Below are positions 10,010 to 19,231 of a stretch of 64,000 nucleotides of DNA, piece by piece. The notes beneath the pieces were generated by a model. It did no database searches. It was not told the DNA's origin and saw only the letters and a list, made by a program, of their open reading frames with translations. The DNA is from an uncultured Eubacterium sp. (lineage in GTDB: Bacteria; Bacillota; Clostridia; Lachnospirales; Lachnospiraceae). Each line of letters opens with the position of its first letter. Position 1 is the stretch's first letter. The DNA is taken from contig CAJUIH010000001.1 of NCBI GenBank assembly GCA_910586045.1, positions 25,817 through 89,816 of the forward strand, given 5' to 3'. The position numbers were made by a program, and so were the translations under genes.

Positions 10010-11143
10010 ATGATTAATTTTAACGAACCAATTCTAATTGAGAATGCTTTTGACTATGTCAGGGAAGCGATTAACAATAAGAAACTTAGTGGTGACGGGG
10101 AATTTACAAAGCGATGCAATTATTGGCTGGAACGATGGTGTGGTGTGAATCATGTATTTCTTACGACGTCCTGCACGCATGCAACGGAAATGGCAGCAAT
10201 GCTTGCAGATATTCAGCCTGGTGACGAAGTGATTATGCCGGCATATACCTTTGTGTCGACGGCAGACGCATTTGTCCTGCGCGGGGCAAAAGTAAAATTT
10301 GTCGATATCAGGCCAGATACGATGAATATAGATGAAAATCTGATTGAAGATGCAGTAACGAATCGGACAAAAGCAATTGTCCCAGTGCATTATGCAGGTA
10401 TTGGATGTGAAATGGATACTATAATGGATATTGCAAAAAGGCATGGCCTGACCGTAATTGAAGATGCGGCGCAGGGTGTGATGAGTACATATAAGGGACA
10501 GGCTTTAGGAGCAATCGGCGATTATGGCTGCTATAGTTTTCATGAAACGAAGAATTACAGCATGGGTGAGGGCGGAGCGATTGTTGTAAAAGATGAGAGG
10601 AAAGTTGAACTAGCGGAGATTATACGGGAAAAGGGGACGAACCGGAGCAAATTTTTCCGTGGGCAGATTGATAAGTACACGTGGGTGGAAGCTGGTTCGT
10701 CTTATCTGCCGAGTGAATTGAATGCGGCATATCTTTGGGCACAGTTAGAGAAAGCAGAGGAGATTTTTCAGAATCGTATGAAGACGTGGAATTTGTATTA
10801 TAACGGATTACATGGGATGGCAGAAACGGGTAGATTGCAATTGCCATGCATTCCACAAGAATGCAAACATAATGCACACATGTTTTATATCAAATTGAAA
10901 GATCTGGAGGAACGCACTAGGCTGATTAGATTTATGAAAATGAATGGGATCAATGCAGTATTCCATTATGTTCCTTTGCATTCGGCCCCAGCAGGTCGAA
11001 AATATGGTGAATTTGTCGGTACGGATAGATATACGACAAGTGAGAGCGAGCGTCTTTTACGCTTGCCATTATATTATGGAATGAAAACAATAGATGTAGA
11101 GCGTGTTCTGGATTATGTAGAAAGGTTTTTCAGGGAGGCGTAG
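10010..11143 (+). CDS. wecE: dTDP-4-amino-4,6-dideoxygalactose transaminase (WecE/RffA type)
   Basis: 377 residues, DegT/DnrJ/EryC1 fold. The sequence follows E. coli WecE closely along its length (KLSGDGEFTKRC, DIQPGDEVIMPAYTFVST, FVDIRPDTMNIDE, VIEDAAQGVMSTYKG, SFHETKNYS). Lys181 in HETKNYS is the expected pyridoxal-phosphate lysine. WecE converts dTDP-4-keto-6-deoxyglucose to the 4-amino sugar (Fuc4N) using glutamate. The enzymes that make the keto sugar (RmlA, RmlB) are not in the window. The next gene, three bases on, is an ATP-grasp ligase, and acyl-activation genes follow, so the new amino group may be acylated. Confidence 0.88.
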   Translation: MINFNEPILIENAFDYVREAINNKKLSGDGEFTKRCNYWLERWCGVNHVFLTTSCTHATEMAAMLADIQPGDEVIMPAYTFVSTADAFVLRGAKVKFVDIRPDTMNIDENLIEDAVTNRTKAIVPVHYAGIGCEMDTIMDIAKRHGLTVIEDAAQGVMSTYKGQALGAIGDYGCYSFHETKNYSMGEGGAIVVKDERKVELAEIIREKGTNRSKFFRGQIDKYTWVEAGSSYLPSELNAAYLWAQLEKAEEIFQNRMKTWNLYYNGLHGMAETGRLQLPCIPQECKHNAHMFYIKLKDLEERTRLIRFMKMNGINAVFHYVPLHSAPAGRKYGEFVGTDRYTTSESERLLRLPLYYGMKTIDVERVLDYVERFFREA

Positions 11144-11145
11144 TT

Positions 11146-12339
11146 ATGGATAAAACAATCATGCTGCTTGGGGGGAATTATTATCAAATGACGGCTGTAA
11201 AGGCTGCGAAAGAACTTGGATGTCATGTAATTACGGTAGATTATTTGCCAAATAATCCTGCACATAAATATGCAGATGAGTATTATAATGTGAGCACAAC
11301 GGATATGGAAAGTGTATTAAAGCTGGCCAGGTCTTTAAAGATAGATGGAATTGTGTCGTATGCTTCAGACGTCTCGGCTCCAACGGCTGCATATGTAGCT
11401 GAAAAAATGAACTTGCCGACAAATCCATATGAAGCAGTAGTTAAATTAACGCATAAGGATTTGATTCGGCCATTTATGGAGAAATATCATTTTCATACAC
11501 CAAAGGGAATGGGATTTCAAAAATATGAAGATGCAAAAAAGTTTTTTGAGGAATTAAAAAATCCAGTAATGATAAAGCCTGCAGACGCATCTGGCAGTAA
11601 AGGTGTTTCAAAAATTTTTGAAGAATGGGAATTTGAATCAGCTTATCGTAAGGCAAAAGAATATTCCAATTCAAAAACAGTTATTGTGGAGGAATTTATT
11701 GAGCGGGAGGGCTATCAGATTGCTGGAGATGGATTTTTGATCGATGGAAAACTGGTATTTACTGGTTTCATGAATGAACATTTTGATAGATTATGTAATC
11801 CGCTTGTTCCAATTGGAGAAAGTTTTCCGTCGATCTTACCAAAAAAACTGAAAGAAAAGGGACGAACGGAAATACAACGTCTGCTTTCGTATTTAGGAAT
11901 GAAAAACGGTGCCGTTAATTTAGATTTTATAGTGGATAAGGAAGGAAATATTTATATTCTTGAAATAGGCCCGAGAAATGGGGGGAATCTTATTACAGAT
12001 GCGATAAAATATGCTTCCGGGGTAGATCTGGCAAAATATACGGTTATGTCAGCATTGGGAATCGATTGCAGTGAATTGCATGAAGAACCCGTAAGAACAT
12101 TTACATCTTCTTATGTAGTGCATGCGCAAAAAGATGGTGAATATAGAGGCATTCAAATTAGTGATGAAATTAAGAAGGATATAGTAAGGTTTGATATGTT
12201 TATTACAAAAGGGGAACAGGTACATAGATTTAATAACGGTGGATACGGAATGGGAGCTATGATTATTAGACACAAATCTATAGATGAGATGTTGTATCGT
12301 ATGGATCATATGGAAGAGTACATAAAATTGTTGGTTTAA
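11146..12339 (+). CDS. ATP-grasp carboxylate-amine ligase
   Basis: 397 residues; GGGAGG precedes ATG 11146. The start (MLLGGNYYQMTAVKAAKELG) is a Rossmann-like pre-ATP-grasp domain, followed by the ATP-grasp core (NPVMIKPADASGSKGVSKI, VEEFIEREGYQ) and a metal-binding block (LDFIVDKEGNIYILEIGPRNGG). Relatives include the PurT/carbamoyl-phosphate synthase type of ligase, which join a carboxylate to an amine through an acyl phosphate. Placed directly after the sugar aminotransferase, it may attach a small acid or amino acid to the 4-amino sugar; this is inference. It has two G6 runs (11170-11175 and 11980-11985), in frame. Confidence 0.75.
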   Translation: MDKTIMLLGGNYYQMTAVKAAKELGCHVITVDYLPNNPAHKYADEYYNVSTTDMESVLKLARSLKIDGIVSYASDVSAPTAAYVAEKMNLPTNPYEAVVKLTHKDLIRPFMEKYHFHTPKGMGFQKYEDAKKFFEELKNPVMIKPADASGSKGVSKIFEEWEFESAYRKAKEYSNSKTVIVEEFIEREGYQIAGDGFLIDGKLVFTGFMNEHFDRLCNPLVPIGESFPSILPKKLKEKGRTEIQRLLSYLGMKNGAVNLDFIVDKEGNIYILEIGPRNGGNLITDAIKYASGVDLAKYTVMSALGIDCSELHEEPVRTFTSSYVVHAQKDGEYRGIQISDEIKKDIVRFDMFITKGEQVHRFNNGGYGMGAMIIRHKSIDEMLYRMDHMEEYIKLLV

Positions 12340-12393
12340 TGTACTATGCAACAAGGTTGTTTATTTATTATGGGGTGTTAAGGAGCTGTTAAC

Positions 12394-13475
12394 ATGGAAA
12401 TGGAAGAAAAAAAATTTTTTGATAAAAAGAAAACAAATATGGTCAAATGCATAGCCATTGTTTTTATGTTAATGCATCATTTGTTTGGATGTTCAGTAGA
12501 ACAATGGATGCAGTATGGAGGCAAAACGAAGATGATTTCAATGGATTGGTTTGTAAGTCTATGTCTGCAGATGAAAGTATGTGTTGGAATGTTCGTTTTT
12601 TTAACAGCGTTTGGAATTGCAAGAAGCTATAAAAATAGCGGCAGGCAAATGAATAGAACAGTTTTAGCACATGACTCTGTTAGAAGGTATTTAAGTTTGG
12701 AATTTGATTTTATCGTTGTATTCGTTTTGGCGTTTTTTACAGCATTCTTACGTTCTGGCGGGTTAAGAAGTATTTATGGTGACAATTGGATCAAGGGGGG
12801 GGTTACGTTGTAATTGATCTATTGGGGCTGTCTTATTATTTCGGATTTCCTAGTCAAAATGAGACATGGTGGTATATGTCACTTGCTTTTTTCCTGATTT
12901 TTTTTGTGCCGGTTTTAATATTGCTATATCAGTATGTTGGGATTAATTTAGTGATTATTGCTATGTTTACAAAATATCTTGGGATCAATAATGATTATTT
13001 ATTTTGTATGGTCTGCGGTATTTGGTGTGCGCAAGAAAATGTTTTGGAAAAAATAAATGAAATTGGTTTCAGAGCGTTGAGCGGAAAAGCTAATGCAATG
13101 CTTAAAATTTTTATCGAGGCAATATTGATTGTAATCTGTTATAATCTGCGGCCTTTTGGCTTCACTTATTATATTGATGCCTTTTTCACAGTTATAGTTG
13201 CAGAATTATGTATGGATATATCTGTGTGTTTTCCATTGATTGGGAGGATAATGGGGGTTGTAGGAAAGCATTCTGGTAATATTTTTCTGACACATACAAT
13301 TATTTTTGAGTATTATTTTCCTGGTTTCATATATGGCAGGAAAGATTGGATTGCTGTGTTACTGATTTTATTAAGTGTTTGTCTGCTTTTGTCAGTAGGT
13401 ATTGAATATTTAAAGGCGTTGTTTAATCGTATATTTTTGTGGAGTTCAATCTTGCAAAAACAAAAGATTGGGTAA
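12394..13475 (+). pseudogene. Acyltransferase-3 family gene split by frameshift at a G8 tract (probably phase-OFF)
   Basis: AAGGAG precedes ATG 12394. The first frame (139 residues: MVKCIAIVFMLMHHLFG, VGMFVFLTAFGIARSY) is the N-terminal part of an integral-membrane acyltransferase-3 protein, and it stops just past the G8 run at 12795-12802. The second frame, open to 13475, continues the same family (polytopic, VGKHSGNIFLTHTIIFE near the end). Nine or six G bases would fuse them into a protein of about 360 or 359 residues, the usual family length. These enzymes O-acylate sugars, often with acetyl groups, on exported glycans. No other lesion is seen, so it is best read as a switched-off gene rather than decay; a sequencing error in the homopolymer is the main alternative. 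Confidence 0.78.
12795..12802 (+). repeat. Poly-G tract (G8), breaks the acyltransferase frame
   Basis: Eight G bases after an AAG codon. At this length the upstream frame reads Gly-Gly-Val-Thr-Leu then stop; adding one G (or removing two) restores a continuous frame. The same gene also carries an A8T6 run near its start (12407-12420). Confidence 0.78.
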
Positions 13476-13514
13476 ATTGAATTTAAGGGTAAATGAAAAA
13501 TTGGAGTATGTAAA

Positions 13515-14936
13515 ATGGCATTTTATGATAATTTAGAAAAATATGCAATGAATGAAGCATTGATTGAGAATACAGGAAAAAGAGTGACGTATGCGCAATT
13601 AGACTGTCTCACAAATGAAATTGGAAATCAAATGGAGACAAGGAAACTTATATTTATTTTCTGTACGAACACAATTGGGTCTGTTGCAGGCTATGTGGCT
13701 TCTTTAAAATATAAAGTAGTCCCTCTTTTGTTAAAAGCAGATATGGAAAAAGGGCTAAGAATCAATTTGTTACAAATTTACCAGCCATCCTATGTGTATA
13801 TTCCTGTAAACATGAAAGAGGAATTTGTTGATGCGTGTCTTTTATGGGAAAAGTTGGGGTATTGTCTGATGAAGACAAATTATGTACAGGAGATAACGCT
13901 GCATCCGGATCTGGGTTTGCTGCTTACCACATCTGGATCTACGGGCAGTCCAAAACTCGTTAGGCAGAGTTACATCAATATTCAGGCAAATGCTGAATCT
14001 ATTGCATCATATTTAGAAATAACAGAAAAAGACAGACCAATAACCACATTATCGATGAATTATACCTATGGATTATCTATTATTAACAGTCATCTGCTGT
14101 CAGGAGCTGCCATACTATTAACTGACAATACATTGATGGAACGTAGTTTTTGGGATTTTTTTAAGAAAGAAGATGCGTCTTCCTTTGGCGGTGTGCCGTA
14201 TACATACGAAATGTTAAAGAAATTAAACTTTTTTAAGATGGATTTAAAAAGTCTTCAGACAATGACGCAGGCTGGCGGAAAATTATCTCCTGAATTGCAT
14301 AGGGAATTTGCTGATTTTGCAAGAAAGCAGAACAAACGTTTTGTTGTAATGTATGGACAGACAGAAGCTACTGCCCGTATGGGGTATCTGCCGTGGGATA
14401 AAGCGACGGAAAAATATGGAAGTATGGGAATCGCGATTCCGGGAGGGGAACTTTGGCTACAGGATTCTGAAGGCAACAAAATTTGTAAGCCGCAGATAAC
14501 TGGTGAATTGGTTTATAAAGGGGACAATGTAACAATGGGATATGCAGAATGCATAACGGATCTGGCAAAAGGAGATGAAAGGCATGGCATTCTGAACACG
14601 GGAGACATGGCGGTGATGGATCAAGATGGATATTTTTACATCGTAGGGCGAAAAAAGCGGTTTTTAAAAATATTTGGCAACAGGGTAAATTTGGATGAAG
14701 CGGAACAGATGCTCAAGATTCAATATCCGGACTATGAGTGCGCCTGTACCGGGACAGATGATAAATTGTATATTTTTACAACATGTACGATGGCAGAGGT
14801 TCAATTACAAATGAAACATTTTTTAAGCAATAAAATGAAGCTCCATATATCAGCATTTATAGTAAAGTATTTAGAAGTGATACCTAAAAATGAGTCAGGA
14901 AAGGTGGCTTACCGCAGCCTGAAGGAGTTTTTATGA
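13515..14936 (+). CDS. AMP-forming acyl ligase (ANL superfamily)
   Basis: 473 residues; GGAG precedes ATG 13515. TTSGSTGSPK (138-147) is the phosphate-binding loop, YGQTEAT (280-286) the A5-type motif, NTGDMAVMDQDGYFYIVGR carries the conserved Asp, and Lys463 in ESGKVAY is the adenylation lysine. ANL enzymes activate a carboxylic acid as acyl-AMP and pass it to CoA or to the phosphopantetheine of a carrier protein. A free-standing acyl carrier protein lies at 18984, so loading an acid onto it is a plausible role. The stop overlaps the start of the LuxE-like gene (ATGA), indicating translational coupling. The acid cannot be predicted. Confidence 0.83.
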   Translation: MAFYDNLEKYAMNEALIENTGKRVTYAQLDCLTNEIGNQMETRKLIFIFCTNTIGSVAGYVASLKYKVVPLLLKADMEKGLRINLLQIYQPSYVYIPVNMKEEFVDACLLWEKLGYCLMKTNYVQEITLHPDLGLLLTTSGSTGSPKLVRQSYINIQANAESIASYLEITEKDRPITTLSMNYTYGLSIINSHLLSGAAILLTDNTLMERSFWDFFKKEDASSFGGVPYTYEMLKKLNFFKMDLKSLQTMTQAGGKLSPELHREFADFARKQNKRFVVMYGQTEATARMGYLPWDKATEKYGSMGIAIPGGELWLQDSEGNKICKPQITGELVYKGDNVTMGYAECITDLAKGDERHGILNTGDMAVMDQDGYFYIVGRKKRFLKIFGNRVNLDEAEQMLKIQYPDYECACTGTDDKLYIFTTCTMAEVQLQMKHFLSNKMKLHISAFIVKYLEVIPKNESGKVAYRSLKEFL

Positions 14937-16006
14937 TTACTATTGATAAAATATTAGAGCTACACCCTTACTCGATAGATTGTGGACAAAAAAAAGAACT
15001 GCTTACGGATTGTTTGACTATACTCACAGAGGAACACAAAAGAAACTGTGAACCTTATCGAAAGATAATAGAATTGTTTGAAGTTGATACTGGCAATATT
15101 AAGGATCATTATGACATACCGTTTCTTCCTGTCAGAATATTTAAAGATATGGAATTATGCAGTGTTCCTCAAAATGAAATTGTGAAAACGCTGACATCTT
15201 CTGGGACGACAGGACAAAAAGTATCTAAGATCTATCTTGATCGAGTCACTTCTATTAGACAGCAAAAAGCGCTTATTAGAATTGTTTCTGATTTTACGGG
15301 AAAAAGCAGAATGCCAATGTTGATTATAGATAGTCCCTCGGTTATTAAAAATAGAGTTATGTTTTCGGCGCGCGGCGCTGGAATTTTAGGTTTTTCCATA
15401 TTTGCAACTGATAGAAAATATGCACTGGATGAAAATATGGAGCTTGATCTTGTTGGAATACAGGCGTTTTTAGATAAACACGCTGGAAAAAAAATACTAG
15501 TATTTGGTTTTACATATATAATTTGGAGACACTTTTATAAAGAGTTACTGAAAAGTCCAGGAATTATAGATTTAAGCAATGCGGTTTTGATACATGGGGG
15601 AGGATGGAAAAAATTGTTGGATGAGTCTGTTAGCCCGCAGGAATTAGGGCAAAGATTGCGGGATGTCTGTGGACTGGCAGATATACATGATTATTATGGA
15701 ATGGCTGAGCAGACCGGAAGTATCTATATGCAGTGTGCATGTGGACATCTGCATGCAAGTATTTTTTCGGATGTAATCATAAGGAGAGTGCGGGATTTTT
15801 CGATTGCGGATATTGGGGAAAAAGGGATTATTCAGACGGTATCGATTTTACCGAAATCCTATCCTGGACATTCTATTTTGACAGAAGATGTTGGAGTCTT
15901 ATTGGGTGAAGATGATTGTCCATGTGGAAGAAAAGGGAGATATTTTAAAGTTGTTGGTCGTTTAAAGGATGCTGAGGTAAGGGGGTGCAGCGATACGTAT
16001 GAATAG
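14933..16006 (+). CDS. LuxE-like acyl-protein synthetase
   Basis: 357 residues. TSSGTTG (88-94), the DIPFLPVRIFK segment and YGMAEQTGSIY fit the LuxE (acyl-protein synthetase) family. In luminous bacteria LuxE activates a fatty acid as acyl-AMP and passes it to the reductase LuxC. Here it overlaps the AMP-ligase gene by four bases and the LuxC-like gene by eight, so the three are probably made together. No luciferase genes are seen, so light production is not its purpose; it more likely supplies an acyl group for reduction in a glycan precursor pathway. The C-terminus has a CPCGRKGRYFKVVGR block typical of the family. Confidence 0.85.
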   Translation: MITIDKILELHPYSIDCGQKKELLTDCLTILTEEHKRNCEPYRKIIELFEVDTGNIKDHYDIPFLPVRIFKDMELCSVPQNEIVKTLTSSGTTGQKVSKIYLDRVTSIRQQKALIRIVSDFTGKSRMPMLIIDSPSVIKNRVMFSARGAGILGFSIFATDRKYALDENMELDLVGIQAFLDKHAGKKILVFGFTYIIWRHFYKELLKSPGIIDLSNAVLIHGGGWKKLLDESVSPQELGQRLRDVCGLADIHDYYGMAEQTGSIYMQCACGHLHASIFSDVIIRRVRDFSIADIGEKGIIQTVSILPKSYPGHSILTEDVGVLLGEDDCPCGRKGRYFKVVGRLKDAEVRGCSDTYE

Positions 16007-17192
16007 AAATACTGTGGAGTATCTGTTTGGGTCAGAAAATATCAGGGTTGTATCCAAAGCCCCATTTACACGGGAGACATGTGAATTTCTGGACGCTCTT
16101 TCCAAGGCGCTGCGCAAAGACGAGCGGGCGAGACTGTATCCAGATATTCAAACATTTGCATTTTGGATCCGCAAGGCAAATATACAGTCTATAAAGAAAA
16201 AAGAATTTGGGCTGGATTGCAGGATGGGAAAAGGATTAATCTTTCATGTCGCGCCATCCAATGTCCCTGTAAATTTTGCTTACTCACTGGTATTTGGGAT
16301 GCTGGCAGGCAATTCTAATATTATTAAAATTTCCTCAAAAAAGCATATACAAAGTAGAATTATCTGCAGTATCATGGATTTTTTATCAGAAAAAAGTGAG
16401 TTTTCCTGGGTAAAGGAGCAGAATGCAGTTGTTGCATATGGGAGAGGGCAGTCTGAAAAAACGGATGCGTTTTCAGCAGCATGTGATATGCGTATTATTT
16501 GGGGTGGAGATCCAGCAATTGCACAGATTCGTAAATCTTTACTGCAGCCAAGAAGTACAGAAATAACATTTGCAGATCGGTATTCCATTGCTTTAATGGG
16601 TGTGGATGCGATTGTAAATGCTTCGGATCAGGAGATGCTTGTTTTGGCACAAAACTTTTATAACGATACATATCTTATGGATCAAAATGCATGTTCTAGC
16701 CCGCATATGGTTGTATGGACAGGAGAAAGGGAGTACAAAGAACAGGCAGAGATACGGTTTTGGGACGCTGTTTATGGTTATGCTGCCAGCAGATATGATT
16801 TGGCGGATATGAAAGTCAGTGAGAAATATACCTTGTTATGTGAGTTGGCAGTTATGTTTCCAATATTAAAATTGCATAGATATGAAAATATATTATATAT
16901 AGTTGAAATTGAGCACCTGGTAGAAAATGTAGCTCAGCTTAGAGGAAAATTTGGATTGTTTTTTACCTGTTTTGTGGATGGAATTGACCATTTTGTACGT
17001 TATATGGATGATAAAAAAGTACAAACCTGTACCATTTATGGAATAGATGCAAAACGGATCTTAGATTGTATGTTGCGTAGCCATATTAGGGGGATAGACC
17101 GGATCGTCCCGATTGGAAAGGCTATGGATATTGGGGTAGTGTGGGATGGCTATGATCTTATGAATACCTTGTCCCGCAGAATTGAATGTTAG
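15999..17192 (+). CDS. LuxC-like acyl-CoA/acyl-enzyme reductase
   Basis: 397 residues; GGGGG lies ahead of ATG 15999. HVAPSNVP (83-90) and FGMLAGNSNIIK fit the aldehyde-dehydrogenase-like LuxC family, and Cys232 in the MDQNACSSPH motif is the expected acyl-accepting cysteine. LuxC reduces an activated acyl group to an aldehyde with NADPH. Together with the overlapping LuxE-like gene it forms a fatty-acid-reductase-type pair. The aldehyde is a possible acceptor for the split transketolase encoded at 20475-22260. Family is clear; the acyl group is unknown. Confidence 0.87.
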   Translation: MNRNTVEYLFGSENIRVVSKAPFTRETCEFLDALSKALRKDERARLYPDIQTFAFWIRKANIQSIKKKEFGLDCRMGKGLIFHVAPSNVPVNFAYSLVFGMLAGNSNIIKISSKKHIQSRIICSIMDFLSEKSEFSWVKEQNAVVAYGRGQSEKTDAFSAACDMRIIWGGDPAIAQIRKSLLQPRSTEITFADRYSIALMGVDAIVNASDQEMLVLAQNFYNDTYLMDQNACSSPHMVVWTGEREYKEQAEIRFWDAVYGYAASRYDLADMKVSEKYTLLCELAVMFPILKLHRYENILYIVEIEHLVENVAQLRGKFGLFFTCFVDGIDHFVRYMDDKKVQTCTIYGIDAKRILDCMLRSHIRGIDRIVPIGKAMDIGVVWDGYDLMNTLSRRIEC

Positions 17193-17228
17193 TGAGTGGT
17201 TGAATTTGCTATAAAATGGGGTTATGAA

Positions 17229-17897
17229 ATGAAGAAAGTTATTTTTGGAACAAGTGTATTTTCAAAACTTGTTAAATGGTATATAGAACATGACACCGAT
17301 GATCGGATAGATGCTTTTACAGTTGAAAAAGAATATAGGAAAGATACTGTTTTTTGTGGTACACCTATTATTCCTTTTGAAGAATTGGATAATATTGGTA
17401 AGCCAAGTGAAATTTCAGTTATAAATACATGCGGTTATCACAAAATGAATGATATTCGTCATAAAATTTTTGAGATGTGTTTAGAAAAAGGATATGAGAT
17501 TGGCAGTTTTATCCATCCATCTGCTTGTATAAAAGGAGCAAAGCTTGGATTGGGGAATATTATTTTGCCAGATGTTCTGGTGTCTCCATATGCTAGTATT
17601 GGAAACTGTAATATTATCTTCAACAAGACAATTATCGGACATGATTGTATAGTCGGAAATTTTAATTATTTTTCAGGAGGTGTAAATACAGGAGGGATTT
17701 CTATGATCGGGGATCACAATTTTTTGGGAATGAATGCTGTAATCAGTGATGAGATCCGTGTGGGTAGTTATAATTTGATTGGAGCGGGTGCATATGTATC
17801 ACGAAGTGTGGAAGAAGGAGGTCTGTTGATTGTTCCGCAACAAAGCATAGCTAAAAAAATGAAAAAAAGCTATTTGTATGCGTTGATACAAAGGTAG
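17229..17897 (+). CDS. NeuD/PglD-like sugar O- or N-acyltransferase
   Basis: 222 residues from ATG 17229 (GGGG at 17218-17221, 7-base spacing); a GTG at 17196 lacks a good site. The first 90 residues form a Rossmann-like sugar-nucleotide domain (MKKVIFGTSVFSKLV, INTCGYHKMNDI). Residues about 95-215 carry left-handed beta-helix hexapeptide repeats (IHPSACIKGAKLG, GHDCIVGNFNYFSGGV, GDHNFLGMNAVISD). NeuD/PglD proteins acetylate amino or hydroxyl groups of sugar precursors using acetyl-CoA. It could act on the amino sugar made by the WecE-like enzyme, or use another acyl donor from this block. Confidence 0.82.
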   Translation: MKKVIFGTSVFSKLVKWYIEHDTDDRIDAFTVEKEYRKDTVFCGTPIIPFEELDNIGKPSEISVINTCGYHKMNDIRHKIFEMCLEKGYEIGSFIHPSACIKGAKLGLGNIILPDVLVSPYASIGNCNIIFNKTIIGHDCIVGNFNYFSGGVNTGGISMIGDHNFLGMNAVISDEIRVGSYNLIGAGAYVSRSVEEGGLLIVPQQSIAKKMKKSYLYALIQR

Positions 17898-17927
17898 TGT
17901 TGTCGAACGTAAGGAGGAGATCGTAAA

Positions 17928-18968
17928 ATGAGTGAATTGGATAAACCGATTGTGGTTCAAAAAATGCATCAATTTATAAGAAAAATTCGAAGGAATAATA
18001 ACCAAATTGGGACCATATCAAGAAGTATAACACTTGATTACAATAATGCATGCAATTTTAAATGTGAATTTTGTTACGAAGAGGAAGCAAAGGTATATAG
18101 TAAAGAGTCGTTATCTTTTGATAAGATTGCAGAATTAGCAGATGAAGCACATGAGATTGGTATTTGGGAGGTTATTTTACAGGGAGGAGAATTATTGATC
18201 GATTTGCCAAAGCTGCTAAGGATCATCAGTGCATTTAAACCGGAAAGGTTCCGGATGATTTTGGTTAGTAATGGATATCTTCTTACACCGGAAACGGCAA
18301 AAGCTTTAGCGGATGCCGGACTTGATTGTCTTGGAATTAGTATATCAGGTATGGATGAAGAAGAGCATGACCGTTCCAGGGGAGGAGTGAAAGGGGCACA
18401 TAAGAGGGCATTGCGTGCTTTGGATTATGGAAAAGAAGCAGGATTAACCGTATGGGCGCATTCTATATTCGGACATCATAATGCACGGTCAAAGGATTTG
18501 TTTGACTTATTGGAATATTTAAAGAAGCGGGATTATGGTATTTATTTTTGCTTAGCCATGCCATTTGGCGTATGGAAAGATAACTATTTGGATGCAGAGG
18601 ATTTGCGTATTTTTCAAAAGATAAGAAAAGAATATAAAGCGTCTTTTGATACGTGGGATTTTTATGACAGCAAAAAAGAGAAGATTACTGGCTGTTGGTC
18701 TGTTAACCGGTTGTTTATAACACCATTGGGTGACGTGCTGCCTTGTCCGTATATGAATATTAAAATAGGTAATGTCAAGGAGCAGCCATTAAAAGAAATC
18801 ATTGATTATGGATTCGGCATTAAATATTTTGGCGAATATTCTCCCATTTGTTTATCTGCGCAGAATCGACAGTTTAGGGAAAAATATTTGGATCAGCATA
18901 TGTCCATGTTTCACCCAGCAGAAGCATCTGAAATATTCGGATCGGATGATTTTATCATAAAAAATTAA
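17928..18968 (+). CDS. Radical SAM/SPASM-like protein
   Basis: 346 residues; AAGGAGGAG precedes ATG 17928. Cys42, Cys46 and Cys49 (CNFKCEFCY) form the radical SAM cluster motif, followed by LQGGELLID and SNGYLLTPETA. The C-terminal part has GCWSVNRLFITPLGDVLPCPY and a later Cys (PICLSAQN), resembling a partial SPASM auxiliary-cluster domain. It lies between the NeuD-like gene and the acyl carrier protein. Radical SAM/SPASM enzymes modify peptides or small metabolites; here a dehydration, epimerisation or C-C bond change on a sugar or acyl intermediate is possible, but not shown by sequence. It is not closely similar to the radical SAM protein at 1325. Confidence 0.82.
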   Translation: MSELDKPIVVQKMHQFIRKIRRNNNQIGTISRSITLDYNNACNFKCEFCYEEEAKVYSKESLSFDKIAELADEAHEIGIWEVILQGGELLIDLPKLLRIISAFKPERFRMILVSNGYLLTPETAKALADAGLDCLGISISGMDEEEHDRSRGGVKGAHKRALRALDYGKEAGLTVWAHSIFGHHNARSKDLFDLLEYLKKRDYGIYFCLAMPFGVWKDNYLDAEDLRIFQKIRKEYKASFDTWDFYDSKKEKITGCWSVNRLFITPLGDVLPCPYMNIKIGNVKEQPLKEIIDYGFGIKYFGEYSPICLSAQNRQFREKYLDQHMSMFHPAEASEIFGSDDFIIKN

Positions 18969-18983
18969 AGGAGGATTTATATA

Positions 18984-19220
18984 ATGACCAATTTAGAAAA
19001 GTATAATCGTGTTTTCCGGGAGACATTTGAAATTCAAACAGATGATATTCAGTATTTAACATATCAAGGTATAACAGCATGGGACAGCATCGGCCATATG
19101 AATTTAATTGCGGAGTTAGAAGATGCATTCGGGATAGAATTGGAAGCGGATGATATTATAGATTTTTCGGGATATCAAAAGGGAATCGAAGTTTTAAGAA
19201 AATACAATGTGGAAATTTAG
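18984..19220 (+). CDS. Acyl carrier protein
   Basis: 78 residues; a very strong AAAGGAGG precedes ATG 18984. The sequence ITAWDSIGHMNLIAELEDAF holds the phosphopantetheine-accepting Ser35 within a DSIGHMNL motif typical of free-standing carrier proteins. It would carry the acyl intermediate for the AMP-ligase, dehydratase and SDR encoded around it, and hand it to the LuxE/LuxC pair or an acyltransferase. Its place inside a glycan locus, away from fatty-acid synthesis genes, points to a dedicated pathway. Confidence 0.88.
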   Translation: MTNLEKYNRVFRETFEIQTDDIQYLTYQGITAWDSIGHMNLIAELEDAFGIELEADDIIDFSGYQKGIEVLRKYNVEI

Positions 19221-19231
19221 GCAGGTGTAGT

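Noticed and set aside
11170..11985. Two G6 runs in the ATP-grasp gene as switches
   Set aside because: Both fall in conserved Gly-Gly or Asn-Gly-Gly positions of the family, so function explains them.
13515..17192. Bioluminescence operon
   Set aside because: LuxC- and LuxE-like genes are present but there is no LuxA, LuxB or LuxD, and the neighbours are glycan and carrier-protein genes.
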